A DNA stretch of 64,000 bases, from NCBI RefSeq assembly GCF_003952165.1, contig NZ_RXFT01000004.1, positions 419,123 through 483,122 on the forward strand. Reading direction: 5' to 3'. Below are positions 16,458-25,518 of this stretch, piece by piece. The position numbers and the translations under genes were made by a program. Numbering within the stretch: the first letter of the stretch is position 1; every line of letters starts with the position of its first letter. Below the pieces are notes generated by a model. That model made no database searches, was not told the DNA's origin, and worked only from the letters and a program-made list of their open reading frames with translations. Origin of the DNA: Variovorax guangxiensis (GTDB taxonomy: Bacteria > Pseudomonadota > Gammaproteobacteria > Burkholderiales > Burkholderiaceae_C).

Positions 16458-17564
16458 ATGAAAAAGTATCTGATCGCGCTGGCTGCGGCCAGCGGGGCTG
16501 GCGCAGCGCTGGCCCAATCTTCCCTCACGCTCTTCGGCGTGGTAGATGCGGCCGTCACCTACACCAAGGGAAGCGGCCCCGGTTCGGCCCACAAGACGCA
16601 ACTGAGCAACAGCGGCAACATGTTCAGCCGCCTCGGTTTTCGCGGCACGGAAGACCTGGGCGGCGGCTACTCCGCCAACTTCTGGCTGGAGATGGGCCTG
16701 CAGAACGACAGCGCGCAGGGCTTTCCTTCGAACACCAACAACCAGGCCAGCGGCAACGGGCCGGCGGGCGTGCTGAGCTTCAACCGCCGCTCCACCGTGA
16801 GCCTCGCCGGCCCCTTCGGCGAATTGCGGCTGGGCCGCGACTACGTGCCGGCCTTCTGGAACACGGCCATCTTCGATCCCTTCGGCACGGGCGGCGGCAT
16901 CGGCGCCAACCAGATCTACTTCTCGGGCCTGGGCGGCCTCGTCGCGCCCACCGGCACGCGCGCATCGAACAGCATCGGCTACCTGCTGCCGGCCAGCCTC
17001 GGTGGCTTCTACGGCCAGGTGATGTACGCCATGGGCGAGAACGACTCCAGGTCGGTGCTGCCGGGCACGCTGGTGTCGAACAGGCACGACGGCGACCACA
17101 CCGGCGCGCGCTTCGGCTACCAGGGCGGCGGCCTCAACATCGCGCTGGCCACCGGCCGCACGCGCTATGCGAGCGGCGACCTGCGCGTGACCAACCTCGG
17201 CGCCTCCTACACCTTCGACGCCTCGCTCATGAACCTCAAGCTCACGAGCGAGCTGTACAAGGAGTCGAAGGGCACGACCGACGCCAAGGGCGTTCTGGTC
17301 GGCTTCCAGCTGCCGATCGGGCCCGGCGAGATCAAGGCCTCGTATGCGCGCTACCGGCTGGAGCCGGCGGGTGCGCTGCTGAAGCCCACCTCGTCGAAGC
17401 TGGCCATCGGCTACGTGCACAACCTCTCGAAGCGCACCGCGCTGTACGCAACCATCGCGCGCATCAGCAACAGCAACGGTGCATCGCAGGCCCTCTCGGG
17501 CGCGATCACCGCGCCGAACCGTGCCTCCAGCGGCACCGAGTTCGGCATGCGCCACATGTTCTAG
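16458..17564 (+). CDS. Gram-negative outer-membrane porin
   Basis: A 368-residue porin of the Burkholderiales trimeric type. A signal peptide (MKKYLIAL, cleavage after ALA-Q near residue 20) leads into SSLTLFGVVDAAVTY, the standard first strand, followed by SRLGFRGTEDLGGG and a terminal strand ending in FGMRHMF with the C-terminal Phe needed for assembly. It probably allows the pathway substrate across the outer membrane. The start lies 44 bases after the reductase stop. Pore specificity cannot be read from the sequence. Confidence 0.92.
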   Translation: MKKYLIALAAASGAGAALAQSSLTLFGVVDAAVTYTKGSGPGSAHKTQLSNSGNMFSRLGFRGTEDLGGGYSANFWLEMGLQNDSAQGFPSNTNNQASGNGPAGVLSFNRRSTVSLAGPFGELRLGRDYVPAFWNTAIFDPFGTGGGIGANQIYFSGLGGLVAPTGTRASNSIGYLLPASLGGFYGQVMYAMGENDSRSVLPGTLVSNRHDGDHTGARFGYQGGGLNIALATGRTRYASGDLRVTNLGASYTFDASLMNLKLTSELYKESKGTTDAKGVLVGFQLPIGPGEIKASYARYRLEPAGALLKPTSSKLAIGYVHNLSKRTALYATIARISNSNGASQALSGAITAPNRASSGTEFGMRHMF

Positions 17565-17604
17565 GCGCGCGCGCCTCATCACCTTCAGCCCGGCAGGAAC
17601 GGCC

Positions 17605-18951
17605 ATGCAGAGCAGCAGAAACGACGACGACAGCGGCAAGAACGACAGGAACCTTCGTTGGTACGGCGTCATCACGCTGTTCGCGATCGTCGCCATCTCC
17701 TACGTGGACCGCATCAACATCGCGGTGCTGATCACCGACGCGGCCTTCCTGAACCACGTAGGCCTCGCCGCCACCGACCGCGTGAGCCAGGGCTTCCTGG
17801 CGACGGCCTTCATGCTGGGCTACGGCGTGTCGGCCTTCGTGCTCACGCCGTTCTGCTCGGCGCTCTTCGGCGTGCGGCGCAGCCTGGTCTACGGGCTGAT
17901 CCTCTGGGGCGTGGTGACATGGGCTTCGCCGATGTTCCACAGCTACGGCCTGCTGCTGGCTTCGCGCGTGCTGCTGGGCGTGTCCGAAGGTCCGCTCTTC
18001 TCGCTGGCTTCGGCATACATCAAGGCGCACTTCCGCAGCGACGAGAACGGCAAGCCCAACGCCTTCGTCAACATGGGCACGGGGTTGGGCCTGGCCATCG
18101 GCTATCCCCTGGTGGGCTGGCTGCTCACGCAGTTCGCGTGGGACAGCTCCTTCCACGTGCTCGGCGTGCTGAACATCGTGCTCGGCATTCCGCTGGTGCT
18201 GGCCTTCGTGCGCATGCCGCCGGGGCATGCCGATGGCGTGAAGCCGTCTTCCTTCGGCGAGGCGATGTCGCGCGTGGGCGGCATCGTGAAGGGTGCGCTC
18301 CATACGCGGCACCTGTTCCTCATCACGCTGCTCACCTCGGCAGCGCTGGCGTACCTCTGGGGCAGCAGCAACTGGCTGCCGACCTACCTGCGCGAGGCGC
18401 GCGGCTTCTCGATGCGCGAGATGGGCTGGCTGGCCTCGCTGCCGCAGTACGCCACCGTGCTCGCGGTGTTCGCGGGCGGCGTGCTCATCGACAAGGTGGG
18501 GCGCGAGCGCGTGCCCTTCATCTTCATGGGCGCGAGCGTGGGCGTGGCGCTGTCTGTGCTGATGGCCATCAATGCGCGCGACCCTTATGCGGCTGCGTGC
18601 TGCCTGGTGGCGGCCAATTTCTTCTGGGGCCTGCAGAGCCCGGCCATTCCGAGCACGGTGCAGTACTGCTCGCGGCCCGAGCACACGGCCAGTGCCTTCG
18701 GCGTGACCAACGGCGTGGGCAGCCTCGTGGCGGGCTTCATGCCGGCGCTGATGGGCGGCGTGATCGGCGCGATGTCGCATGGCGTGGGCGCCAGTCCCGC
18801 GGCATCGGCGGCTTCGTCGGCCTCCGGCTTCTTCGCGGGCTTCGCATTGCTCATCGGCACGCAGATCGTCGTGTTCGGCTGCGGCTTCATGCTGTGGCTG
18901 CGCGACCGCTCGCACGGCGCGCACACAGTCTCTGGTTCACAGCTTTCATAG
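17605..18951 (+). CDS. MFS transporter
   Basis: A 448-residue major facilitator with about twelve hydrophobic segments. The first helix carries VDRINIAV, the signature of the anion:cation symporter (ACS/phthalate permease) branch, and RVLLGVSEGPLF follows in the fourth helix region. The polar N-terminus (MQSSRNDDDSGKNDR) is cytoplasmic. ACS members import organic anions such as phthalates or hexuronates with protons. It is the last gene of the cluster, 40 bases after the porin, and gives the pathway an inner-membrane uptake route besides the Bug receptors. Confidence 0.9.
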   Translation: MQSSRNDDDSGKNDRNLRWYGVITLFAIVAISYVDRINIAVLITDAAFLNHVGLAATDRVSQGFLATAFMLGYGVSAFVLTPFCSALFGVRRSLVYGLILWGVVTWASPMFHSYGLLLASRVLLGVSEGPLFSLASAYIKAHFRSDENGKPNAFVNMGTGLGLAIGYPLVGWLLTQFAWDSSFHVLGVLNIVLGIPLVLAFVRMPPGHADGVKPSSFGEAMSRVGGIVKGALHTRHLFLITLLTSAALAYLWGSSNWLPTYLREARGFSMREMGWLASLPQYATVLAVFAGGVLIDKVGRERVPFIFMGASVGVALSVLMAINARDPYAAACCLVAANFFWGLQSPAIPSTVQYCSRPEHTASAFGVTNGVGSLVAGFMPALMGGVIGAMSHGVGASPAASAASSASGFFAGFALLIGTQIVVFGCGFMLWLRDRSHGAHTVSGSQLS

Positions 18952-19607
18952 GCTTTTCGAAGGCTTGTACCTTCGTACTGTGGCCGTCGCGTCACAGTGT
19001 CGCGAGCCGTTTTCCGTCATCTGCGTGAGCAGGTGTTTCGGCGGCTGAACCATCTTCGTATTGCATGGCATGCACCGCATGCCATGACGCCATTCGGCCT
19101 ATGGCGCGCGAACATTTTGAGAAAGAAAAGTTCCGCGATTCGTTGAGCGCACAGCGTCCATCAGCTACAACTGTGCGACATCAATGGACGAGGGAATGCG
19201 CGTGAAATCAACGACAAGAGCCGCAGCAAGTCTTGCCATCGCCAACACGGCCCGCACCGTTTCCGCTTCGCGGACGTGCATCGCGCCGACGATGCGCATG
19301 CACTGACGAAGGCCTTCGCGCTACAAGCCCCGCCTCCACATCCCATCACCCCGCGATCGCCGGGAATGGAACCCCTTACGCCTCGCATCCTGGGACCGCC
19401 GCTTCGCGCGCGGTGTGACCCTGCATGACTGTGTGGTCCTGACGAACGGATGAGTTCGCCGGGAGGGCGCCGTGTTGCCCGTTTCTTTCCGATTCCCCCG
19501 TTGTTCATCTCACTCATCACCGCGCGCGTCATGCGCATCGCAGGCTATCCGCCGGCGCATGCGGGACGGCGCATGTTTCTTCTTACCAAGAGTACTCAGA
19601 GGCGATC
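18952..19607. other. Gene-free interval between MFS gene and aminopeptidase gene
   Basis: About 650 bases with no open frame that looks like a gene; the short ones present have low-complexity, out-of-frame-like composition. It contains a weak hairpin CGAAGG-N6-CCTTCG at 18958-18975 without a T run, and the stronger inverted repeat listed at 19064. Base composition near 19090-19200 is more mixed than in genes. The promoter of the aminopeptidase gene is presumably in the last part, but no clear hexamers were identified. Confidence 0.5.
19064..19086. repeat. 10-bp perfect inverted repeat
   Basis: CATGGCATGC and its exact complement flank a three-base spacer (ACC) in the non-coding interval. No T run follows on either strand, so it is not a standard terminator; an operator or RNA hairpin is possible. 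Confidence 0.6.
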
Positions 19608-21848
19608 ATGAAAAGATTCAATACACCCGTGGTCAATCATCTTGCCATCACCGCAGTGACCCTTGCCGTGCTCACGGCTTGCGGCGGCGGCGGAGACAGT
19701 GGTGGCGCTTCGTTCGGCGGTGCCGGCACGGGGCTCAGCGCTCCGTCTGACCAGGTCGTTTCCGCTCCCGTTTCCGATCCCACCGCCAAGGCACCCGATG
19801 ACGGCGCGCCCAACCTCGCCGACAACTCCGCTTCGGCAGTCGACCGCTCCGCAAAGCCGATGGAACTGCCCGACACCGTCTGGCCCAGCAACTACAAGCT
19901 CTGGTTCCGGCCCGATGCGGCGCTCAAGACCTTCGTGGGCCGTGGCGACGTGGAGATCGAAGTGCTCAAGCCGGTGGATGCCATCGTCGTCGCCGCGCAC
20001 AACCTGAACTTCGCCAAGGGCCGCACCACGCTACGCAAGGTGTCGAACCCCGGCGAGGCGATCCCGCTGATTCCCACGCCGCAGACGCTGGGCGACTTCG
20101 TGCAGCTGCGGCTGAACGACGGACAGATCGCCAAGGGCAAGTACCTGCTGCACATGGAGTGGGACGGCAAGATCCAGTTCTCCGACGCCGAGTACTGCCC
20201 GCCTGCCGAGGTGGCGCGCAACCCGTTCTGCTCTGCCGCCACCGGTATCTTCAAGGTGGGCCTTTCCACGCCCGAGGGCGTGAGCAGCGACGCCATCGTG
20301 ACGCAGGGCGAAACCAACTACGCGCGGCAGTGGTTCCCGGGATGGGACGAGCCGGCCTTCCGTCACACCTTCGAGATCTCGGCCGAGGTGCCGGGCGACT
20401 GGAAGACGGTGTCCAACGGCGCGCAGATCGAGGCGACGAAGCTGCCCGACGGCTACCAGCGCGTGGCTTTCGAGAAGACGCCCTCGATGCCGATGTACCT
20501 GACCTTCTTCGGCGGCGGCAAGTTCGACATCCTGGCCGACAAGTTCAAGAACCCGCTGGACGGCAGCGAGATGCCGCTGCGCTGGTTCACGCCGCCGGGC
20601 CGCTCCGACTGGGCCAAGTTCGCGATGGAGTGGACCAAGGTGTCGATGGACTACTACTACAACTACACGGGCATCCCGCTGCCGTTCAAGAAGTTCGACA
20701 CCGTCGCGGCCAACGACAGCTACGACAACAAGCCCAACACCGGTTTCGGCGGCATGGAGAACTGGGGCTCGATCTTCGAGTTTGCCGACTCGGTGCTCAC
20801 CAAGCCGGGCGACACGCCCACGCTGTACTCGGTGACGGTGGTGACGCACGAGGTGGCGCACCAGTGGTTCGGTGACCTGGTCACGCTCGACTGGTGGGAC
20901 AACGTGTGGCTCAACGAGTCGTTCGCGCGCTGGTTCGAAAGGCGCACCACGATCAAGTTCCACCCCGAGTACTACAGCTTCTCCGACTACGTTCTCGACA
21001 AGCACAACGTGATCGTGGCCGACCTGAAGAACACGGCCGTGCCGGTGCAGCGCAACCTCAACGACGCGGGCTCGTTCGGCTTCATCAGCCCGTCGATCTT
21101 CGTCTACAACAAGGGCAGCCACGTGCTGGAGACCATCCAGAACTACATCGGCGAAGAGGCGATGCAGAAGGGCCTGCGCATCTACCTGAAGGACTACGCC
21201 TTCGGCAACGTCACGCCCTCGCGCCTGTGGAGCTCGCTGGAGAAGGCCAGCAACGGCAAGAAGGTGAGCGAGATCGGCGACAGCCTGATCCGCCAGACCG
21301 GCATTCCGCTGCTCACGGTGGACGCGCAGTGCGCGGGCAACAGCACCTACGTGAACATCACGCAGGAGGCCTTCCCCAACCAGAACCTGTACCCGGCATC
21401 GACCTGGACCATTCCCGTCACGCTGGCCTATGGCGACTCGATGGAGCAGCGCAAGACCTTCGTGATGTCGGGCAACAGTACGCAGGTGGAGCTGCCGGGC
21501 TGCACCGCGGTGCTGGCGGGGCCGACCGGGCAGGACTACTACGTGAGCAACTACAGCGCCCCCTCGTGGAGCGCGCTGCTGGCCAAGGCGCAGAACTTCT
21601 CGGGCAACAAGCCGCTCTTGCTGAACATCGAGCGCGATGCGTTCCGGCTGCTGAGCGTGGGCCGCATCACGCAGGCGCAGTACGACCAGATCAAGGGCGT
21701 GCTGAACCTGCCGGCGCCGCTGCTGGCCAAGACGCAGGTTAGCGAGCAGAAGATGGTGGCGGTGGCCACCGGCGCGGAGAAGGAGTCGTACCCGCATGCG
21801 CTGCGCTTCCAGGGCAGCCTGAAGCTGCGCGACAACGAGAAGCGCTGA
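19608..21848 (+). CDS. M1 family metallopeptidase, lipoprotein
   Basis: A 746-residue zinc aminopeptidase of the M1 (PepN/gluzincin) family. The N-terminus is a lipoprotein signal with Cys25 in LTAC, followed by a Gly/Ser-rich linker to residue about 80. The exopeptidase motif GGMEN is at 381-385, and the zinc ligands His414 and His418 in HEVAH plus Glu437 (18 residues later) are all present, so it should be active. It is expected to be anchored in the periplasm and to release N-terminal residues from peptides. Pure aminopeptidases of this family usually have a large C-terminal helical domain; here only about 300 residues follow the active site, so it is a shortened form. A small lipoprotein gene follows by 67 bases. 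Confidence 0.9.
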   Translation: MKRFNTPVVNHLAITAVTLAVLTACGGGGDSGGASFGGAGTGLSAPSDQVVSAPVSDPTAKAPDDGAPNLADNSASAVDRSAKPMELPDTVWPSNYKLWFRPDAALKTFVGRGDVEIEVLKPVDAIVVAAHNLNFAKGRTTLRKVSNPGEAIPLIPTPQTLGDFVQLRLNDGQIAKGKYLLHMEWDGKIQFSDAEYCPPAEVARNPFCSAATGIFKVGLSTPEGVSSDAIVTQGETNYARQWFPGWDEPAFRHTFEISAEVPGDWKTVSNGAQIEATKLPDGYQRVAFEKTPSMPMYLTFFGGGKFDILADKFKNPLDGSEMPLRWFTPPGRSDWAKFAMEWTKVSMDYYYNYTGIPLPFKKFDTVAANDSYDNKPNTGFGGMENWGSIFEFADSVLTKPGDTPTLYSVTVVTHEVAHQWFGDLVTLDWWDNVWLNESFARWFERRTTIKFHPEYYSFSDYVLDKHNVIVADLKNTAVPVQRNLNDAGSFGFISPSIFVYNKGSHVLETIQNYIGEEAMQKGLRIYLKDYAFGNVTPSRLWSSLEKASNGKKVSEIGDSLIRQTGIPLLTVDAQCAGNSTYVNITQEAFPNQNLYPASTWTIPVTLAYGDSMEQRKTFVMSGNSTQVELPGCTAVLAGPTGQDYYVSNYSAPSWSALLAKAQNFSGNKPLLLNIERDAFRLLSVGRITQAQYDQIKGVLNLPAPLLAKTQVSEQKMVAVATGAEKESYPHALRFQGSLKLRDNEKR

Positions 21849-21915
21849 GCATCGCCTGAACCGGCGCGCGCTGCCCTCGGCGAGAGCGGTGCGCGCCTCT
21901 TCGACAAGGACCATC

Positions 21916-22338
21916 ATGAACACAGCATTCCTGAAATGGCTGGCTGCGGGAGCGGCGGCGCTGCTGCTGTCCGCCTGCGGCGCGAGCACCGGCAACAGCG
22001 GCGGCCCCGAGGCCGAACTCGTCGGCACCTACGCCGTGAAGCAGAACGGCGCGCTCAAGGAGCTCATCAAGATCGAACGGCAGGGCGACGGCTACGTGAT
22101 GCGCGACAAGGTGCGCACGGCGGACTGGAGCGAGCCGAAGATGACGATGAAGCCCGTGACGCGAGAGCACTGGAGCCGCATCACCACCGACAAGGAGAAC
22201 ACCGCCTTCGTCGGCGTGGCCAGCGAGCAGCTCGGCATATTCAAGGTGCCGGCGGGCTGGCAGAAGAACGGCTTCCAGACCTCGACCGGCTACTTCCTCT
22301 TCTATTCGCGCGGGCCGGTGGAGGCGTACAAGCTCTGA
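21916..22338 (+). CDS. Small lipoprotein of unknown function
   Basis: A 140-residue protein with a lipoprotein signal (hydrophobic core AAGAAALLL and lipobox LLSAC, Cys near residue 21). The mature part looks like a small beta-rich domain with alternating polar and hydrophobic strands (VGTYAVKQNG, LIKIERQGDGYVMRD). No family is recognised. The start at 21916 is chosen over an upstream in-frame codon because it begins the signal peptide. It is convergent with the next gene, nine bases away. Confidence 0.75.
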   Translation: MNTAFLKWLAAGAAALLLSACGASTGNSGGPEAELVGTYAVKQNGALKELIKIERQGDGYVMRDKVRTADWSEPKMTMKPVTREHWSRITTDKENTAFVGVASEQLGIFKVPAGWQKNGFQTSTGYFLFYSRGPVEAYKL

Positions 22339-22347
22339 GGCGAAGGC

Positions 22348-23097
22348 TCAGGCAGCGGGCGCCACGCTCGCGCCCTCGATGCGGTGGCGCTTCAGCGCAT
22401 CGGCCACGAAGCCGCTGGCCTTCATCTCCTCCACGAAGGCGGCGAGCAGGGCCTGCGCTTCGGTGCCGCGGCTGGCGGGCGTGCCCATGGCCTGCTGGAT
22501 GACCATGAAGCGCCCCGGCAGCACGCGCACGCCGGGTGCGCGCTTCGCCTCGCCCTCGAGCATCCGGCGGATGCCGGCCGCCACTTCGACTTCGCCCGAG
22601 CGAAGTGCCGCGAGTGCGGGGCCTGCGCCCTGGAGGCGGACGATCTCGGCCGCCTTGATCTCGCGCGTCAGGAACAGGTCGTAGGCGCTGCCTGCTCCGA
22701 CGGAGATGCGGTTGCCATTGGCATCGACCTGCGCGTTGTCGGTGAGCGCGGAGGCGTCGGGTACGAGGTAGCTGCCTTCGATCAGCACGTAGGGCGCGGT
22801 GAACAGCAGCCCTTCGCTGCGCGCCGGGTCGATGGCGAAGAAGCCGATGTCGGCCTTCTCGTTCTTCACCGCGTCGACCGATGCGGCGGCCTTTTCGAAC
22901 ACCACCAGCTCGATGGCCACGCCGAGACGCCGCGCGAACTCGCGCGCCAGGTCGATGGAGACGCCCTCCGGCTCGCCCGTGGCCGCGTCCTTGTTGGCCA
23001 GGATCGGGTTGCCGAGATTGATCGAGGCGCGCAGCGTGCCGCTGGGCGCGAAGGCGGAAACGAGGGCGGGGGAGATCGTCGTCTGCTGCTGAGTCAT
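22348..23097 (-). CDS. Solute-binding protein family 3 domain protein lacking a signal peptide
   Basis: A 249-residue protein with the SBP_bac_3 fold of amino-acid receptors (GTLRASINLGNPI, then PEGVSIDLAREFARRLGV, and DIGFFAIDPAR). It begins with the polar MTQQQTTIS and has no hydrophobic signal; reading upstream in frame gives no ATG or GTG that would add one. It may be cytoplasmic, use an unusual secretion route, or be a ligand-binding enzyme-like relative. No permease or ATPase gene is adjacent. A two-component system gene follows on the same strand side, upstream of its start by 49 bases. Confidence 0.78.
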   Translation of the reverse strand: MTQQQTTISPALVSAFAPSGTLRASINLGNPILANKDAATGEPEGVSIDLAREFARRLGVAIELVVFEKAAASVDAVKNEKADIGFFAIDPARSEGLLFTAPYVLIEGSYLVPDASALTDNAQVDANGNRISVGAGSAYDLFLTREIKAAEIVRLQGAGPALAALRSGEVEVAAGIRRMLEGEAKRAPGVRVLPGRFMVIQQAMGTPASRGTEAQALLAAFVEEMKASGFVADALKRHRIEGASVAPAA

Positions 23098-23146
23098 GGC
23101 GTCCTGGCATCGATGGAGGAAGATGCCCGCCAGTTTACGGGGCAGG

Positions 23147-24628
23147 CTACGACCCGGCTGGCGCCACGATCCCGAGCGAACCCAGCGGCCCGAGCGGCAG
23201 CCGCACCGTGACGCGCAGGCCCGGCCTCACGCCGGTGTCGCCCAGGGCGATGGTGCCCCCGTGCGCGTCGATCACCGATCGCACGATGGCCAGCCCCAGG
23301 CCGCTGCCGGTCTGCGTCTGGTCGGGGTCGCGGAAGAAGCGGTCGAACACGCGCTCGCGCAGTGCCGGCATGATGCCGGGCCCCTGGTCGGACACCGTCA
23401 GCACCGCCATGTCGCCGTCGCGCCGGATGCCCACGCTCACCACCGAGCCCACGGGGCTGTACTTGGTGGCGTTGTCGATCAGGTTGTCGATCATCGAGAC
23501 CAGGCTGTCGCGGTCGCCCATGAGCTCGACGGGCTCGTCCTCCACGAGTTCGATCTCCACCTCGCGCACGTGCGCCAGCGCCGACAGCGCCGCCAGCCGC
23601 TCCTGCACCAGGTCGTCCAGCCGCAGGGCGCGCGGCGCCGAGGCGCTGGCGTTGCTGCGCATGAGCCGCAGCAGCTGGCCCACCAGCCGCTCTGCGCGCG
23701 CGTTGCTGCTGAGCACGCGCGCGAAGAGCTCGTCCTGCCGCTCGGTGGGAATGTGTTCGATGAGCAGCGACTGCAGCGCCTCCACGTTCACGCGCATCGC
23801 CGCGATGGGCGTGCGCAGCTCGTGCGCCGCGTCGGCGATGAAGCTCTGCTCGCGCGCGATGCTGGCGCGCAGCCGCTCCATCAGTGCGTTGAAGTTCTGC
23901 ACCATCGGCTGCAGCTCGTCGTGGCGCGGCTGCGTCGACACCGGCGCCAGGTCGTGCGGACCGCGCGAGGCGATCTCGCTGGCCACCTTGCGCCACGGCC
24001 GCAGCGCCAGGCGGATCGACAGCCACGCCGGAAGCAGCAGGAAGGGCACGCTGATGACCAGCGGCAGGATGTAGTAGCCGCGCGACTGGAAGGTGAGCCA
24101 CACCTGCTCGGTGCCGGGCGTGACCAGCGTGACGCGCGTCTTGCCGGAAGGAGACTCGATGGTGCGCGCGCGCCAGCTCTTTCCGTTGACCTGCACCGTC
24201 TCCCCGATGTCGGGACGGGTATTGGCGATGCCCTCGGGCGGCAGTCCCCGGGAACGGTAGATCTCGTGGCCGTTCTGCCAGACGATGACGCTGGGCGCCA
24301 TGGCCGCGTCGTCGTTGTCGTCGCCGCCGCCGAAGGAGTTGCGCAGCGCGATGTCCATGGAGCGCAGGCTCTCGTACTGCCGGGCAGGCTGGTCGGTGAG
24401 GTTGCGCGCGACGACGAGCATGCTGCGCTGCGAGGCGTCCATGATCGAGAGGTCTTCGTTGAACGCGGAGTTCAGCAGCACCGCGATGGCGAGGCTCCAC
24501 AGCAGCGTCATCATCCCGACCTGCGCGAACATGAGGCGGCGCACCAGCGAGGGCCGCCGGACGCGCTGCCAGCCGCTGCGCAGCAGCCGCGCGGGGGCAC
24601 GCGCTATCGAGGCGAGCACCGCGTTCAT
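23147..24628 (-). CDS. Sensor histidine kinase (OmpR-partner type)
   Basis: A 493-residue membrane kinase. Two membrane segments (about 38-55 and 185-205) enclose a periplasmic sensor region of about 130 residues containing an acidic GGGDDNDD stretch. A HAMP-like linker leads to HisKA with His269 in AAHELRTPIAA and a catalytic domain with N, G1 and G2 boxes (DNLIDNATKYS, DQGPGI, GSGLGLAI). The start overlaps the response-regulator stop by four bases (ATGA), so the pair is translationally coupled. It resembles QseC/TctE-type kinases; the signal is unknown. Confidence 0.9.
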   Translation of the reverse strand: MNAVLASIARAPARLLRSGWQRVRRPSLVRRLMFAQVGMMTLLWSLAIAVLLNSAFNEDLSIMDASQRSMLVVARNLTDQPARQYESLRSMDIALRNSFGGGDDNDDAAMAPSVIVWQNGHEIYRSRGLPPEGIANTRPDIGETVQVNGKSWRARTIESPSGKTRVTLVTPGTEQVWLTFQSRGYYILPLVISVPFLLLPAWLSIRLALRPWRKVASEIASRGPHDLAPVSTQPRHDELQPMVQNFNALMERLRASIAREQSFIADAAHELRTPIAAMRVNVEALQSLLIEHIPTERQDELFARVLSSNARAERLVGQLLRLMRSNASASAPRALRLDDLVQERLAALSALAHVREVEIELVEDEPVELMGDRDSLVSMIDNLIDNATKYSPVGSVVSVGIRRDGDMAVLTVSDQGPGIMPALRERVFDRFFRDPDQTQTGSGLGLAIVRSVIDAHGGTIALGDTGVRPGLRVTVRLPLGPLGSLGIVAPAGS

Positions 24629-25338
24629 GTGTGCTCCAGCGGCGGTGGTTGCTGCTGCTGAGCGGCGAGATAGATCACGTAGCCGATGCCGCGCACGGTG
24701 CGGATGTAGCCGTCGCCGATCTTGCGGCGCAGGTTGGAGACGTGCACGTCGAGCACGTTGCTGCCGGGCCCCTGGCCCTGCACGGCGCCCTGGGTGCCCG
24801 CCACCATGAGCTGCTCGAGCACGCGGCGCGCGACCACGCGGTCGGCCCGCCGCACCAGCAGGCTCAGCAGGCGGAATTCGCTTCGCGAAAGCGAAACCGG
24901 CACGCCGTCCACGCGCACGCGCTGCGTCGGCTCGTGCAGCCACAGGCCTCGCACCTCGAAGGTGGCGCCGTCGCCGCCGTAGCTGCGCCGCGCAAGGGCG
25001 CGCACGCGCGCGAGCAGCTCGGCCAGCACGAAGGGCTTGACCATGTAGTCGTCGGCGCCGCTGTCCAGGCCCTGCAGGCGGTCGTGCAGGCCGTCGCGGG
25101 CGCTGAGGATGAGCACCGGCAGCCGCTTGCCGTCGCGCCGCAGCCGGTCGAGCACGTCGAGGCCCTCGCCGTCGGGCAGGCCCAGGTCGAGCAGCAGCAG
25201 GTCGCAGCCCTCGGTCTCGAGGATGCGCCGCGCCTCCTCGACGCGGCGCACCCATACCACCTCCATCCCCTGGGTCTGCAAGGCGACGCGAATGCCGGTG
25301 GCAAGGTCGAAATCGTCTTCGGCCAGGAGGATCTTCAT
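24625..25338 (-). CDS. OmpR/PhoB family response regulator
   Basis: A 237-residue regulator: receiver domain (1-115) with the acidic pair in AEDD, phospho-acceptor Asp51 in LLLLDLGLPDGEG and Lys101 in VKPF, then a winged-helix DNA-binding domain (125-225) with SRSEFRLLSLL and VRTV-like RTVRGIGYV. A glutamine/proline tail ends the protein. The start is set at 25338 because the receiver begins with MKILLAEDD; an open upstream extension is non-homologous. It forms an operon with the kinase downstream. Its target may be the divergent hydrolase gene at 25519. Confidence 0.92.
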   Translation of the reverse strand: MKILLAEDDFDLATGIRVALQTQGMEVVWVRRVEEARRILETEGCDLLLLDLGLPDGEGLDVLDRLRRDGKRLPVLILSARDGLHDRLQGLDSGADDYMVKPFVLAELLARVRALARRSYGGDGATFEVRGLWLHEPTQRVRVDGVPVSLSRSEFRLLSLLVRRADRVVARRVLEQLMVAGTQGAVQGQGPGSNVLDVHVSNLRRKIGDGYIRTVRGIGYVIYLAAQQQQPPPLEHT

Positions 25339-25518
25339 GGCGGGCAATCTACCTGCCGAAGCTGAAGGATTCCCAAAGAAACAGATACGCAGACGTGCTT
25401 TGGGGCACGCAAGGAAGCAGGGCGCGAGGCGCCGGAATTTCAGCAGACCTTCATCTATGCGGCTCACCATGCGGGGTGTTCGCCCCACACCACCAGGAAA
25501 GAACAGAACGGGACATCG

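Noticed and set aside
18958..18975. Terminator after the MFS gene
   Set aside because: The hairpin has only six pairs, a six-base loop and no T run.
19233..19418. Short plus-strand open frame in the gene-free interval
   Set aside because: No ribosome site, Arg/Ser/Pro-rich random-like protein, no known family.
23147..25255. A single 700-residue protein joining response regulator and kinase regions
   Set aside because: The upstream part is in the wrong frame relative to the real response regulator; the kinase begins at 24628.
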